This document shows positions 12,564 to 25,703 of a DNA stretch of 64,000 nucleotides, one piece after another. Source of the stretch: Circinella umbellata (lineage: Eukaryota; Mucoromycota; Mucoromycetes; Mucorales; Lichtheimiaceae); the NCBI GenBank assembly GCA_025093555.1, contig JAIWNF010000007.1, positions 868,001 through 932,000 on the forward strand. The letters run 5' to 3'. Under the pieces are notes generated by a model, which was given only the letters and a program-made list of their open reading frames with translations, ran no database searches and was not told where the DNA came from. Position numbers and translations under genes: made by a program. Each line of letters starts with the position of its first letter. The stretch's first letter is position 1.

Positions 12564-13754
12564 AATTACATTCTCTACCTAGTATCTCCCCTCCTTCCTT
12601 TATCAATTTTATCCATCTCTTATACTCTCTACGTACAAATAATCGACATACACATTCACAAACATTCAAACTAAACCACTACTTTTTTTTTCTACTTTTT
12701 CATTTCCATATCTTTTTTTTAGCATTTTAATCCAAATTTTCAAAATTGCTTAAAACACCCTGTATACATAAATCTTCTCTCTCTCTATCTTTTATATATA
12801 TAAATACAATTTCCTTTAATTGAATTCAAATGATTTTTATTTGTTATTTTTGTGGACAATTAAGAATGCTTGACAAGTGGGTGTGAATTAGTCTCATTCG
12901 TAATATCGTACTATAGTTTAGAATATGATAACCTTCTCCCATTAAAACTGTATATGTTTCCCAACTACAACTTCGGTAAATTTTAAAGTGAATTTTCTAA
13001 ATTTTGTTAGTACTATTATCATTACCACTTGTAGTTTTTTATATATTACAATCTAGGGGTTTCTGAAGAAAACTGAACAAAAGACTTATATATGTGAATA
13101 AATACTTTATATGTATATCTATATATTATATTATACCTTCATTTAAGCCATGTAGGTATAAAAAATGATTGTATAGCTTACCTTTTTTTTTGTCGCTATG
13201 ATATATATCGTGGTCGTCGTGAAGCCATTACCTTACTTTTTGCCACTGCTTAGAATTGTTTATGGGATTAAGCACAGGAGAGTAAGTATAGCAGGCTTAT
13301 TTTGTTAGATATAATCCAACCCGATGGGAGACGACGACTTGCAGTGATAGGTGTGTCTCCACATATCTTGTAGAATATGAAACATATCGTATTTTAGAAG
13401 CTCTCACCGCGAGTAAGTCTCGCATCGTAACCACTCACGAAACGTGTGTACCCAAAAAGAAACATCAACGAAAGCCTTCTCATAATCAAAAAACTAAAAT
13501 CGTAAAACCATCTTCAAGCTGAAGATCTTGCTGAAGGGACTGAATGATCACATTTAGGTTTTTTGATCTTATACATGTACAAAAACTTTTATATGAACTT
13601 AGCAATCTGAATATTATATAACGACCTTGGCAAAAGAAGGAGTAAATATTATTTCTAATAATATTGCCATAGATAAAAATAATAGAACATGACTCAAATA
13701 TGTTTTAAGCAAATGAATTACTTTATTGCGAGGAAAGTGATACAAGGAAAGGGA
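12564..13754. other. Intergenic between FoP-type gene and P450 no. 1 (convergent)
   Basis: Convergent 3' ends. T-rich 3' UTR-like sequence runs to about 12840. At 13409-13423 and 13436-13446 two small perfect hairpins lie side by side (GCGAG/CTCGC and CACG/CGTG). On the minus strand at about 13440-13500 a short peptide resembles a reverse transcriptase motif (see findings). Otherwise nothing recognised. Confidence 0.5.
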
Positions 13755-16431
13755 TCAATAACGCTTTTTCAGGTTGATTTTAAGGTCAAAAGCTTTTTGG
13801 AGACCTATACCTTTAGTAATCAACCCTTCCTTATGGGTCGAATCATCTGGGAGAGTTAATTCATATTTTCTCACTACATTCAGTGTAATATAGGAATAAA
13901 AAAGGTATTTAGATTAGGAGATTGTTTTTTAATGAGTTTAGTTTCAATACTAAATAACTTACATAACATGGGAAGGAATACGCGTTGCTCGTTTAAGCTA
14001 AAGTTAACACCAATACACATTCTAGCACCGTTGCTAAACGGAACCCATGACATCCCATTTTTCTTAGCAGCTTTTTCAGCTTCTCCTCCAGGTGCAAAAC
14101 GTTCTGGTTTAAAAAGATCAGGATCTTCCCAAATCAAAGGATTACGATGCAACGCTGTCATGTTTATTGTAACCTGAACACCCTTTGGAATAACACAACC
14201 ACCTAATTCAGTATCTTCAGCCACTTTACGACTAACAATATTTTGAACGACAGTATTTCGACGAAGTGTTTCTATAAATTTCAAAAAAGGAGTATTGAAT
14301 GTTCGTTGATGATATTAACTTCATCTCCATATGCATATTATTATTAGTTTATGCTATCAACTTTTCTTTTTTACCTTTAATAACCATTTGAATATAAGGC
14401 ATCTCCTTTATCTGTTCAAGCGTTGGAAACACATCTTTAGGATCATCACCTAAAACTTGAATAGCTTCTTCTCGTGCTTTTTGTTGCACATCCTACACAT
14501 TTATTGGTGTAAATAATTTTCATATTAGAAAAGTCGATTTTTTCTCTCTATGAAAAAAAAAGAAAATAAGTAGTAAATTTACCGGATGGGTAGCTAAATT
14601 ATACATAGCAAAAGACAATGCATTCGCTGTAGTGTCATGACCAGCTAAAGACAATACGTATTATAAGAATCAAAAAATAGTGAGTAATCAAAATATATAT
14701 ACGTAAATTACTGTTGTTAATTAACTACTGAAACCAACCTAAGAAGAAGCCACACAAGTTACTCTACATATTTAAAATATTGTTTAGTACAAAACCCAAA
14801 TTTACATAATATACGTATTACGTATTAAAAAAAACAATATAGGCTGAAAGTTTGTACATAAGAATGAATGCTTTTTTATCTTGTTATTTATACCTTAATT
14901 TCTTCATCTGTTAATTTGCCGTCTTCTTCTTCCGCAGCTTCAAGCATTAAAGTGAGCAAATCTTTTTCATTGATCTTTTTATTGACGGTAGAAGAAGATG
15001 TATTTTTACTATTTTCAAGCAGAGCACGCTTGTGGGTAATAATCTCTTGCATTTTCTCTAAAAACAAATCAAGTTCATGATGAAGTTGTTTACGCTTGGG
15101 AAAAAGCGACCGCCAATAAGGACCATCGAGAAAAGGCAATAACAAGAAGAGAGGATGCAAACTAGATCTAATGATACGATGGTACCGATTAACCCATTCA
15201 TTATCTTTTTCTGCAATCGCATTAAAATTAAAATCTATATAATAAAGTGGTAATATTATGTTATTAATTAGCATAAAAATAAATGATACGTGTCATCTGA
15301 CTTATTTCCGCATGACTATAGTTTAGTATTACCAAATCCTGCAATTCCAATAGCGTCAAGGGTCCAGCGAGTCATAACATCAGATACATCAACTGATCCC
15401 AAATCAATGTCCTTGTCTAATTCGGCAAATAATTTTTGAGTAAGTTCTCCAAATAGTTCAACCGGCATCGAGCGATGGAACCTATATTATGTTATTATTG
15501 TTACGTAAGTTAATTTTTAGAACTTGTCGTTCCTTAAATTGACTATATACATATGTATACTTGTACTTACGCTGGATTGAGGATCTATTAACATCGATAT
15601 AAATAAGAAGAAATCAATACAACGCGAAACCATTGAAATCTTAAATAAGCATTTCAACTTACACTACGCTGAGACTTCCATTGTGGGCCGTGCGGAAGAA
15701 AAATTATATTTGGACCCATAATAAATTTGCCAAAAAGTGTTTCCTTGGTAGTATTTGAAACGACAGGCTTGGGAAAGAGATCTGTTGTTAAATGAAAATA
15801 TATTAATTATTAATGCCGTTATGCTTTTGCTTCTTCTTTTTTTTTTTTTTGTTCAAATGCATTTTGGTATCATGTATAAAACAGTTTACCCGTCTTTAAT
15901 AATAGTTTCTTGACAGATTCTGGCCGAGTGACATATGCTAGCCAGCGACCAGATGCTATACTAAAGGCCTAGTAATTACATATAATACAATCACCCAGTG
16001 AAAAGAAGAAACAAGAAATCAAAAAAAAGAAAAGTTGTACAAACGTATATTGGTCAATAACTTTATATTATTCTCTAATTAGAACAGGTTAGAGTTAAAC
16101 TTACAGCATATACTCCATGATCCGTTTGAGCAGCAAGTGGATAAATAATTTCTTTATAAATTTGATCGTTTGGACGCCTTTTAATGGTACTATCAAGGTA
16201 TTCAAAGAAACCTGCTCGTGGAAGATGACGAAGCTGAGGTGGTGGTAATACGATTTTACGATACGCATAGTAAAAGCTCATAAAAACAATAGCAATAGAA
16301 ATAGAAATTTTTTGGCTTGATGATACCCTTGTTACCCCTATTCTTTTGTTATTGATAATATTCAACCAAAGGTTGAAAAAATGATTTTTGACATTGTTTA
16401 GAGAAAACACCAATGAGGAAGCCAATGGCAT
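13755..16431 (-). CDS. Cytochrome P450 monooxygenase no. 1
   Basis: Eleven exons read on the minus strand: 16431-16105, 15968-15890, 15781-15663, 15584-15571, 15481-15333, 15234-14894, 14763-14739, 14644-14583, 14492-14375, 14271-13963, 13873-13755 (stop TGA). They join in frame to 553 residues. An N-terminal hydrophobic anchor (ISIAIVFMSFYYAY, about residues 40-60) is followed by a Pro-rich hinge (VLPPPQLRHLP), as in ER-bound class II P450s. Catalytic marks are the I-helix AGHDTTAN (352-359), K-helix ETLR (ExxR, 412-415), PERFAPGG, and the heme loop FSNGARMCIG with ligand Cys497. Exon 4 is only 14 nt and encodes ILNPA with the next base. Protein and introns match P450 no. 2 (30384-32891). 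The family is probably one of the Mucoromycota-expanded ones such as CYP509, which I cannot confirm. Substrate unknown; it needs a separate reductase. Confidence 0.93.
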
Positions 16432-19400
16432 TTTGAAATAAAGTGTATAAAAAAAGAGAAAGAAAGAAAAAGAAATAAACAAAAGACGAGTGATCAAAAC
16501 AAATATTTATGGGTCTAAGGGTGGGCGCCGAATTCTCGTGAACCGTTTGACTCATCTGGAGCGATCATTAAAAATAGGCTATAGCAAGACGAATTTTATG
16601 CTTTTCTGTTTCTTTTTTCCAGAACAGTTTTTATTTTTATTATTTGCGTTATTGCATGGATGTCTCTACCTTTGGAATGTCCTTGGTTTTCTAATTGTAT
16701 ATTTTTTGATCATTTTTCCCTCTATTACTTACTTAATATGGTAATGCTAAAATATCCCATATGGGGTTCACTTTTTCACTCTTAAAAACTCATCATCCTC
16801 TTCTTATTTTTACTTGAAGATTGATAGTACTGTTGTTTTTCCTGTTCTTATTCAAAGCATGATTCTAAGTTAATGAAAGCAAAAGTATAATCTCCATTAT
16901 ATTCAACGTTAAAGAAGGGTAACCTATCTTATGTATATACCAAAATGGGTATATCCTAAAAGGCAATTTAACTTATTCAACCCCGCTTATTCTAAAATTC
17001 CGACTAAACTTCGGGCGAATAGTTTTTCCAGTTAATTTCAAATGCATTATCTTCTACTCAAATTTGATCATACCTTTGAGTATAGTTATTTCAATGCAAA
17101 CAAACCAAACGTTTCCCTTATTGTATCCGTTGTCAGCTGAGTGGCATGTAACTGGTAAGGAAGAAAGACATACTCCAAGTAAAACATAGGTTTGGTTTAT
17201 CAATTATTTTGTAACCGATCGCATATTGGTATCTGAATTAATATTAGTCTGGGGCTAGTAAAAAAGAAAGAAGCAAAAAGAGCTTTTTTATGGAGTTACA
17301 ATCCAACGTACTAAACTATTAGATAGTTACGCATATGCTTGTAAATTAAGGTAGTGTATAAATCAATACGTCAAGAGAAATCAAGAGAGGATTCTAGTGG
17401 CGCGGAAAAACCGTCCAGGAGTAATATTGTATTTGATACTTCATCAATAACTATAGCTACCTATGACTGTTCTAAAATATAAATTATATCATGTGAGAGA
17501 GATAAATTAAGAATAATAATTGAGTAGGTGGATTTTTTTTTATAAAAAGAATCCATTTATAGTAACAAGCATTTAATAAAAAAGTTACAGTAGGTAGTAA
17601 TAAAATGAGAAAGAATTTAATATATTTTATATTATCGTAATCCAGGAAATCAGTAATTTCTATCATCACCTTATACAAAATAATTTACAAAACTTTATAT
17701 GCTCATTTATCGTTAATGAAAATGAAAGTGTCAAGTTTAATTTATAAAAGCCATAAACTGACGTGTAGTGGTAACTTAATCAGCCAAAGTTTATAAATTT
17801 ACAATGATAATAACAATACATTATCAGAAAATCAGGTATTACCACCAAGAGAAGATTAATTGACAATACTGCATAGTAAATTATTATTATATATAAGCAA
17901 TTCATCAACTTATTCTTCTTTTATTATCAATATTTTGTTACTAATCAACATCCAGTGGTAGTATTAGGTATGAGTATAAAATAATACAGGAGGAGCGAAA
18001 AGATTATATGTATTGTATATTATTTCTCTAATCAGTGATATAGCTATCAGAAATCCGCTGTAAAGAATTTTAAGGAGAGAGGAAGAGAAGGAGAGTGGAG
18101 GAAAATAAGCAATTGATACAGTTGCCTACGTACAAATAATAATAAAGAAAGAAAATAGCCGATGTAGTTTAATGTTCTTTTTTCTTTGGGTTAATGATGC
18201 ATAAGATATACATATATCATGGTAAACTAAAAATAAAAAGTTTTATCTAGTCAGGGACTTGAAAGCCTAGATATTAGAGTCGACCCCCGTTTTTTTCTGC
18301 ACATATATGATTTGACTCTACAAAAGTAATCGAGGGTGTGCAAAACGTGGGGTCGAAAACATAGTAAAAACAGAGTGAGATTTTTGGCAAAAGGTGTGCA
18401 AAAAAAAGGGGAAGTTTAATAAATGAATGTCCCAAAAACGGGCTTAACTGTATCTTTTTTTATCATTCTTTAGATATTACGTAGCTTTTTGCTATCAGCT
18501 CATAATATCGCATCTTTGGTTTGGTTGAATTATAAGTTTGATTTTGGGATACTGTTAGCTGTTAGGGAAAAATTAACAGTTTTTGTGAAAAAAAAAAGAA
18601 GGAAAGGAAAAACAAGAAAAGACAATTATGAATTAGTAGGTTTGTTAAATACTTGAACAATTTAGTTCAAAACCACGTTGTTGTTCTTTTAAAAATTGAT
18701 AATGCTTTGCTTGGTGTACGCAGCTCTTTTAACTAAACCAAAACCCCTTATAATAAATAAATTATTTTCCATTTGTCGCTCTTGTACAAATATGGTAACT
18801 AAATTTTCTTATCAAATTCTCAAAGTATTACCTACCTCAAGAACAATTATACCCTTTACGCTAGTTTAGTGATATCAATTATTTACTTGTTTTTTTTTCG
18901 GAATACGTAGCTGATAACAAAAAAAAATTGAGATTCTGGAGATGAGAATGATGAGAATGGCAAAAAAGAAATGCCTCCCCGGGAGTTTTGGTATGAGTAT
19001 TCTTTTTGACTAAAAATACATATCATAACAACCTTGCAACCTATTATATATTATTACACTAGCTTTCAATAGATATAATAAGATTTTCTCTTCCAATCCC
19101 CCAAATAAATATTATATACTCCTGTTCCCTCCACTTTTTTATCCCTACATCAGATACGTATAAATTACGTTTTTCGATCATTAGATATGCTCCATGAAAT
19201 AAGCAACAGTAGTAAACTGTTATCTTTTTCCTTGATTGTTACGCAATCAATGCAAACTATTGTTCTTTTTGTTATGAATAGGATATAAACTTTTGTATAT
19301 TACAAATATTATTAATAAATTGCTGCTTCAAAACAATAAAAAAGAGACTGGTATTAAACCTTGTCGCAAAAAATAGCGATTCTTTCTGCTACTTCAAATA

Positions 19401-19832
19401 TTTATTATTTATAAAAGGAGTAATCAAAAACGAAATGGAATCAAGGGAAACAAATGGAAAATGCTATCATAATTATCTTTTCTTTAACGTGTGAATTTGT
19501 GAAACCATAGATAACGCTGGGATCTCAAACTAAAAGACACACCTCCTTTATTTCAAAAAGATAAAAAAAAAAAGCCGATCCGTTATACTCCTCTCCCTAT
19601 TAAGGATTTTTTGCTTTGTCAAGTTTAAACTTCTCGAACCCTTTTCTTTTCTTATCTTTTATTGTTTGTGTTTTTGTTTGGGCCTTTGTGATGTGTATGC
19701 GATTTTTCTCCTTTTAAATATCATTTTCAATTTCATTTTCACCTTCATCCTTCTTACCTTCTACTTTCTTTTTTTTAATTACCTACAGTTTAAATTCCAA
19801 TAACAAAAAAAAAGAATCAAAGACTTAATAAT
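16432..19832. other. Long divergent intergenic region (P450 no. 1 / RhoGEF)
   Basis: About 3.4 kb with no supported gene. It must contain both divergent promoters. The P450 side has an AT-rich leader with a purine-rich plus strand (16440-16480). The RhoGEF side ends in a C/T-rich promoter stretch (19640-19800). At 18273-18403 there are nested short inverted repeats (TAGAGTC/GACTCTA, TCGACCCC/GGGGTCGA) and an 11-bp direct repeat. Frames are otherwise broken. Confidence 0.55.
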
Positions 19833-21793
19833 ATGCAACAAGGTGGATACCAATTCAGACAAAGTGATCAATTTACTTCAACTATCATAAATTCACCGGC
19901 TAGTCCAACAGGAACAATGACAACAACAAGTAGTAGTAATACATCCTCGAGATTTTCTTTTCTTAATGGTCAATATAATCAATTAATTGATGATCTTAGT
20001 ATCATTGATGATATGATGGTTTATCAAGAAGACGAAGAAAGCTATGGTGAGTTGCTGAAGAAGCAAAAAGAAAATAATTCAATAATTATATATACATAGT
20101 TTACAATTTATATTAATTTAATTAAAATATCAAATAAAACAGATGATACAATTGCTGATGCATCTCGAGTTGTTGCTAAGAAACAACAGTCTCTTGATGA
20201 TTTGCAACAAACTGAAATAGATTATGTTCATTCACTTTCAACATTTGAAGAAGTATTTGTTTCTCGTATGGAGGTTTGGTTCAATCAAAATCAACGTAGC
20301 GCCAATAAATCCATTGGTGATAAATTACAAGATATTCATGAATTAATTCGTGTATGGAGTTATCTTTTAAAAACACATCGATCTTTTTGTCAATCACTTA
20401 AAGAAAGGTAAAAGAAAAAAAAAACATTTGTACACGAGTCATTGATTAAATATATCAGTTAATGGCTCTGATCTACCTTGATACGTATTCTCTACAGAGA
20501 TTTTAATAACTCATCACTTTTCTTATAATAAATACTGGTATAGAAAACAAATGTGGGGACCAACTCAACTGATCTCGGATGTCCTTCTTGATCTTGTAAG
20601 CTTTTTTTTTTCTTTTTTTTTTTTTCACCATCCGCCTTTTTCTTTTTATTGAAAGGACTCGATAGATAAACTAATAAAGAAAAAGAAAAAAATAAAAAAT
20701 AGCACACCAATATGGTTCCACTTTATGAGCAATTTATGAAACGAATAGGAAAAGCGATAGTAGCGCTCGATCAACTTTACCGAGCCTCATCATTTACGAA
20801 GATTGTCAACGTAAGTTATTGATAGAATCAACTCTATTTTATACTATAAATAACAGGGAAGGGAGAAGTAGAATTCTAGAATAATACGTAAAGTTGACAC
20901 TCATCCACCCACATATATATATATTATGTAACTTACCGTTATCTTTTATATGTAAACACAAAAAAACCCTAATATTTAAGCAGGTGACTATTGCCGACCA
21001 TGATATGAATTATTTTCTTCGTTTACCACTAGAACGAATGAATGTCTATCTACATACCATCGATCGATTGGTCGAAAATACATTACCAGGACACCCAGAT
21101 TATCGAGGTTTAAAACAAGCTGCCGATTTATTTCGTTTTAAACAATTTCAAGGGCGCCTTACCGATTGTAAAAAACACATGTTGGTCATGGATATTCAAC
21201 GTGCTATGCCAAATTGTCCAGCAACTGTAACATTGACTCGACGTGTTCTTTTACAAGCTCCTTTGGTTAAAGTCAGTCTTGATGATCCTACAAACACATC
21301 AGATGTTCGCAACTACATTCTTTACAATGATATGCTCTTATTTTGCAAACAATCATCATCATTATCATCATCATCGTCGTTATCATCCAACAACAACGCG
21401 AATAAAAAATTACAGCTCAAGGGTAAATTAGAACTTCGAGGGGCTATTGTTCGCCCAATTTTACCTCAGCTGGCTGAGGAAATGCTGGATTCAAAATCAA
21501 GTCGCAAAACCAATATTCTTAAGACGTTTCGCAGTAGCAAGAAAGATTCCATGGAACAAAAGTTCTCAATACCAACATCAGTCTATGGGTTCGAAGTACT
21601 TGTTATCGAGGGCAATGCGGATTATATCGCTGCTTTTCATCAAAATTATGGCAGTTCGGGCCCCGCTGTAAGACGAAGGCATGTTTTACGAGCACAATCA
21701 GCAGAACAACAGGATGCTTGGTTACAAAGTCTCGATCATGCTATTCAATTGGTTAATACCCCCACACGAATAGAGTTATCCAGTAATACATAA
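19833..21793 (+). CDS. RhoGEF (DH-PH) protein
   Basis: Exons 19833-20046, 20143-20407, 20544-20595, 20703-20810 and 20984-21793 join in frame to 482 residues. After a Ser/Thr-rich N-terminus (about 95 residues) comes a Dbl-homology-like helical region. It includes DDLQQTEIDYVHSLSTFEEV (first conserved helix), a long helix around FQSLKERKQMWGPTQLISDV with VPLYEQFMKRIG, and the signature-like MNYFLRLPLERMNVYLHTID (the QRxxRYPLLL-like helix). A PH-like region follows: TLTRRVLLQAPLVKVSL, RNYILYNDMLLFCK, and a final helix EQQDAWLQSLDHAIQLV. A Ser run (about 21355-21395) interrupts the PH loop. Expected role: GDP/GTP exchange on a Rho/Cdc42-type GTPase in cell polarity. Introns 2 and 3 were placed by frame and by DH-helix continuity, so those two boundaries are slightly less certain. 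It is convergent with CWF19. Confidence 0.86.
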
Positions 21794-22236
21794 CAACAAT
21801 CTTTTAATCTATCTCAAATATATAATTGACTCATTCATTTCATCCACTGGTTTCACATACGTAAAACATCACACCATTTAAAAAATAACTTTTTCTTTTT
21901 CACGCCCCTCCCACTCCTTTCCAATTCCCGTATTTCCATATAATTTCTCCACCCATTCGTTACATATGCTTGCTTACCCACCCATTCACGTATATCCTTT
22001 TTTTGTTCTCTGACTGCGTACGTAACTTTTTTTTTTCTGTTGTAAATGTTGTAACTATGTATATTACTTTCTCTTTTTTTTATACCTTTTCTTTCCATTC
22101 TTTCGATAGTATATTTCTCAGATTATTAATTTTATTTCAAGTAGCTATGTGTATATATAATTATATATATAATAAACAATTTATTTATTTATTTTACTTT
22201 TCTATACATGTACATACAACATACACTTTTCTTTCT
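21794..22236. other. Convergent 3' intergenic region (RhoGEF / CWF19)
   Basis: About 440 bases of T/C- and AT-rich sequence shared by two converging 3' ends. A TATATAATTATATATATAATAAA stretch near 22151-22175 could serve polyadenylation. No gene seen. Confidence 0.55.
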
Positions 22237-24870
22237 TCATGCATCCAAAGAAGCAGTCCAATCCCATTTTTCCCAGCTCTTCAAAAACTTCTGTTGTCTT
22301 GATCGATTCTCACTAACATGATGATATTTTGGCCTTCGCCATAATTCAGGGCCAATATCAAGCATACCAGCAATAATTTCTTTACCAAACCAATGAGGGA
22401 ATTCTTTAGAGTTTTCAATCACATGGCCATAACTAGTTTCTAGACCACACCAAACGTGAAAATATGGAAGGTTTTTCACCATAGAATGACGGAACCCACG
22501 TGATGTTGTGTCAATCAATTTTTTATGTTGAGACCATTCTTCATCTACACCTAAAATAGCTTCTTTGAAATAAGCAGGTGCTTCTTCATATGTTCCATAT
22601 GGAATAGGAATAGCTTCAATGGCTGTATGTCGTTGACCACGAACGTTAGTAACAGTCTCCATAAATACAACGCCACAACCTTGATCATTGAACATTTGTA
22701 ATAAACATTTTTGAAAGTTCTATAATAAATAAATGATTGAAAGAAACGGAATTAGTATTATTATTATTATTTTCGAATGATTTGTTGAGAACTTTTTTCT
22801 CTTGCACGCAATATATAACTCTCACATGGTCTTACACACAAAAAAAAACAATTTTTTTTACTTACTCGAACTTCGTCCCATACATCATCATCACATTCAA
22901 GCATAGAACCAACATGTTGTAAAGGAATAATTAAACAATGACCAGGGGTTAACTCTTGAACATTAGGTAAAGCAAGGTAAGTTTGAGTTCCCAAGGAGAT
23001 CATACAACATTGAGGTGGTTTATCATCATGATAACAAAATCGACATTTCTCCAAAGCATCTTGTGAACGTTTATAATCCTTGATAGCATGGCGCATTTTT
23101 TGTTCTTCAGTCATTCCTTTTCGTGCACCCATTACTTCCGCTTTTTCATCCATATAATCCAAATTATTTTCATAGGAAGAATCCGTCATGATTTTATTTG
23201 CAAATTCAAGATCCATATTAGAAGTAGTTCGACTACCTGCTTTTTCTTGTCGTACCATATCCATCAATGACATGGTATCGTCGGTAGTACCATAACGTAA
23301 TCGTTCACCTGTTTTTGGATCATGTGTATGTTGAAATCGTTCCTTGTTTTTACCTTTTCGATCGGAGCTAATTGTTTTGTCATTTGTCAATGCATAATCG
23401 TAAAACCTTCCTTCACTATCGACTGTTGGTAATATCTTAACTGATTTGCCATCTTGATCCTATTGTTTATTTTATTTTTTTTAAAAAAACCAGAGACATG
23501 TAATTATATTTAGTATCTTTTCTTTTCTTTTCTTTTCCTCTATATCTTACTTTAGGAATATAATAATAAAAACTTACAGTTCCTTCTGCACTACCAGTTT
23601 CTTGGGCTTCAAATAAAATACGTTGTTTTTCATACTCCTTTTCTAATTCTTCCGCATTATCTTTACCCATCAATTTAGCTTTTAAAACTTCTGCATTGAG
23701 TTTATTTAGTTGGTCGCGCGTCAAAATCGGTTCAGCTGATGAAAAAGCAGCAGGCATCTGATGTTGTGTAATAATCAACGGAGATGATGTATCTCCTGAC
23801 TTTTTTCGTCGTTTCACTTCACGTCCAAATTCGTCAAGACTTGTTGATTTATTATTATCATTATTACTTCTACGGGGTTCTGGTCGTTGAAATGATTTCG
23901 ATGTTGTATCGGTTTGAGCATAAATAGTTCTTTTACTTGTTGATGATGAAGGTGAATCTCTTCTTGATGAAGACCTTGATCGGTTTTTACCGTCCAAAAA
24001 ATCTCGTTCAGCTAATGCTTCATTCAGTTTTTCAAGTGACTTTATAAATAAAAACGTAGATGAAACATGTTATTATTATTTTGATAGAACAATAAGAAAC
24101 ATATCCTTTTTATCCTTTTTTCCCCTCCCCTCACCCTTTCACAACCCCTCTCCTACTTTATACACTTTGCCTCTTTTCTCATCAAACAAAATCAATACAT
24201 TATGAATAAAACCCCTTAATATGGGTATATTAAAAAGAAAAAAGCTTAATATTACTTACACCATAACGTTCAATACCAACTTCTTCAACAGTCCGTTCTT
24301 CATCTTCAGCTTGTTCCATAACACGTTTTAGTTTTGTCATTCGCCATTTAGAACCTGCATCACCAAATTTAATTTCTCTTTTCTTATTTTCAGAAACTGG
24401 ATATTGTTCAACAGTTAAACCAGCTTTAAGATGAGGATTTAATTCACGGTCACTGATCTTTGGCTAGAAAATATGTGTATAATTTTTTTTTATGCATAAA
24501 AATGGGTTGAGTAAAAAAAATAAAATATTATGCATTCAAACAATATTTATTTAATTACCTCATCAGGATTAGGTTTTATTTCTTCTTCTTTAGGTTTTGC
24601 AGAACCAAGTGATCCAAAATCAAAAGATTCATTTAACATCCATTCATGACGTGGTGCTTGTTGTTCTTGTGTAGCAGTAGTAGTGGCAATAGGCGGAGCT
24701 GTTGTTGATTGTTGATCTGTTGCTTCAACCCATAATGAAGGATCTGAATAATCAATTTCTTGTTCATTGTCACTATGACTACTATCACTATGGTGACGTG
24801 AGTGCCTTTTATGCTTCTTATGATGATGTTTCTTATCTTTTTTTGATTTTTTTGATTTCTTTTCTCCCAT
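22237..24870 (-). CDS. CWF19: CWF19-like spliceosome/lariat-turnover factor (CWF19L2 type)
   Basis: Five exons on the minus strand (24870-24559, 24463-24260, 24039-23578, 23459-22866, 22719-22237) give 684 residues. The N-terminus is a Lys/His-rich basic tract (KKSKKSKKDKKHHHKKHKRH), followed by an Asp/Ser linker and SLWVEAT. The middle has GDAGSKWRMTKLKRV and a Ser/Arg stretch. The C-terminal half carries the two CwfJ domains: CRFCYHDDKPPQCCMISLGT with LTPGHCLIIPLQHVGSMLEC (HIT-like histidine region), then GVVFMETV, GFRHSMVKNLPYFHVWCGLE and FPHWFGKEIIAGMLDI. CWF19/CWF19L2 proteins associate with late spliceosomes and debranching of intron lariats. All conserved C-terminal blocks are present, so it is likely functional. 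It shares an 830-bp divergent promoter region with the perilipin-like gene. Confidence 0.95.
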
Positions 24871-25703
24871 TATTATTATTATTTAAAAAAGAACAAGAAA
24901 ATCTATTTGACGCGTGTGTGTCAGACCAAAAAAAACCCCCACTCGAAACTTTTGGTAATAAATTTCATCCTCCGTTCATTTTTTTATTTTTCTTATTGTT
25001 TATTATTGTGTACAAAGGAGCAATAACAGTAAATAGGAAACAGCTAAAATGAAATAATTAAGAAATGAGGCAATGGTCAGACATTGAATTTGCGTTATTT
25101 TTCACGTGTAAAAAAGAAATATGTATACTTTTTATGTATATCAACTATTTTAAATAGATATATCAATCTTTTTTTTTTTTTTTTTTGCTCGGCATTTATA
25201 ATCTAAAGAAGTATCCTATTTTTTTTTTATTTGATCATGAATAATGAGAAACTCAGCAAAAGAGTAGAAATTAGGCATTGACCACAGTTGTTACTCCCCC
25301 TCAATTATAAATGCATGTGAAAATGTGAAAAAGATATTGACTCGTTGACGAGCGCCAAATCAGGCCAAACTTCACGGATGAATATCCGATTAGCTTTTTA
25401 TTATTATAATTTACATCAGCCACACACAGTAAAGAGAGAGAGAAAAGGGAGTTTATTATTATTATTTTACACAACATATTTTTTTTCAAAACGTTTATAA
25501 TTTTCATTTTTTCACATGGTTTTTTTTGTTTAAATATTTAAAACGATTCAAAAAAAAACTTTCGTTTTCTTTTTTCTTCTCTTTTTTTCTTCTTCTTGTT
25601 TATAAATTCTCCTTTCTTTATTCTTTTATAAAAAAAACACTTTTATTTCTCCTTTCACCTCTCTTTTTTTTACTTCGAAACTTATCTTTTTATTGAAACA
25701 ATA
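24871..25703. other. Divergent promoter region (CWF19 / perilipin-like)
   Basis: About 830 bases. The CWF19 side begins with an ATT-repeat leader. The perilipin side ends in a long C/T-rich tract (25555-25690) typical of a strongly expressed fungal gene. A T18 run lies near 25170-25187. No additional gene is supported; open frames here are antisense or low complexity. Confidence 0.55.
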
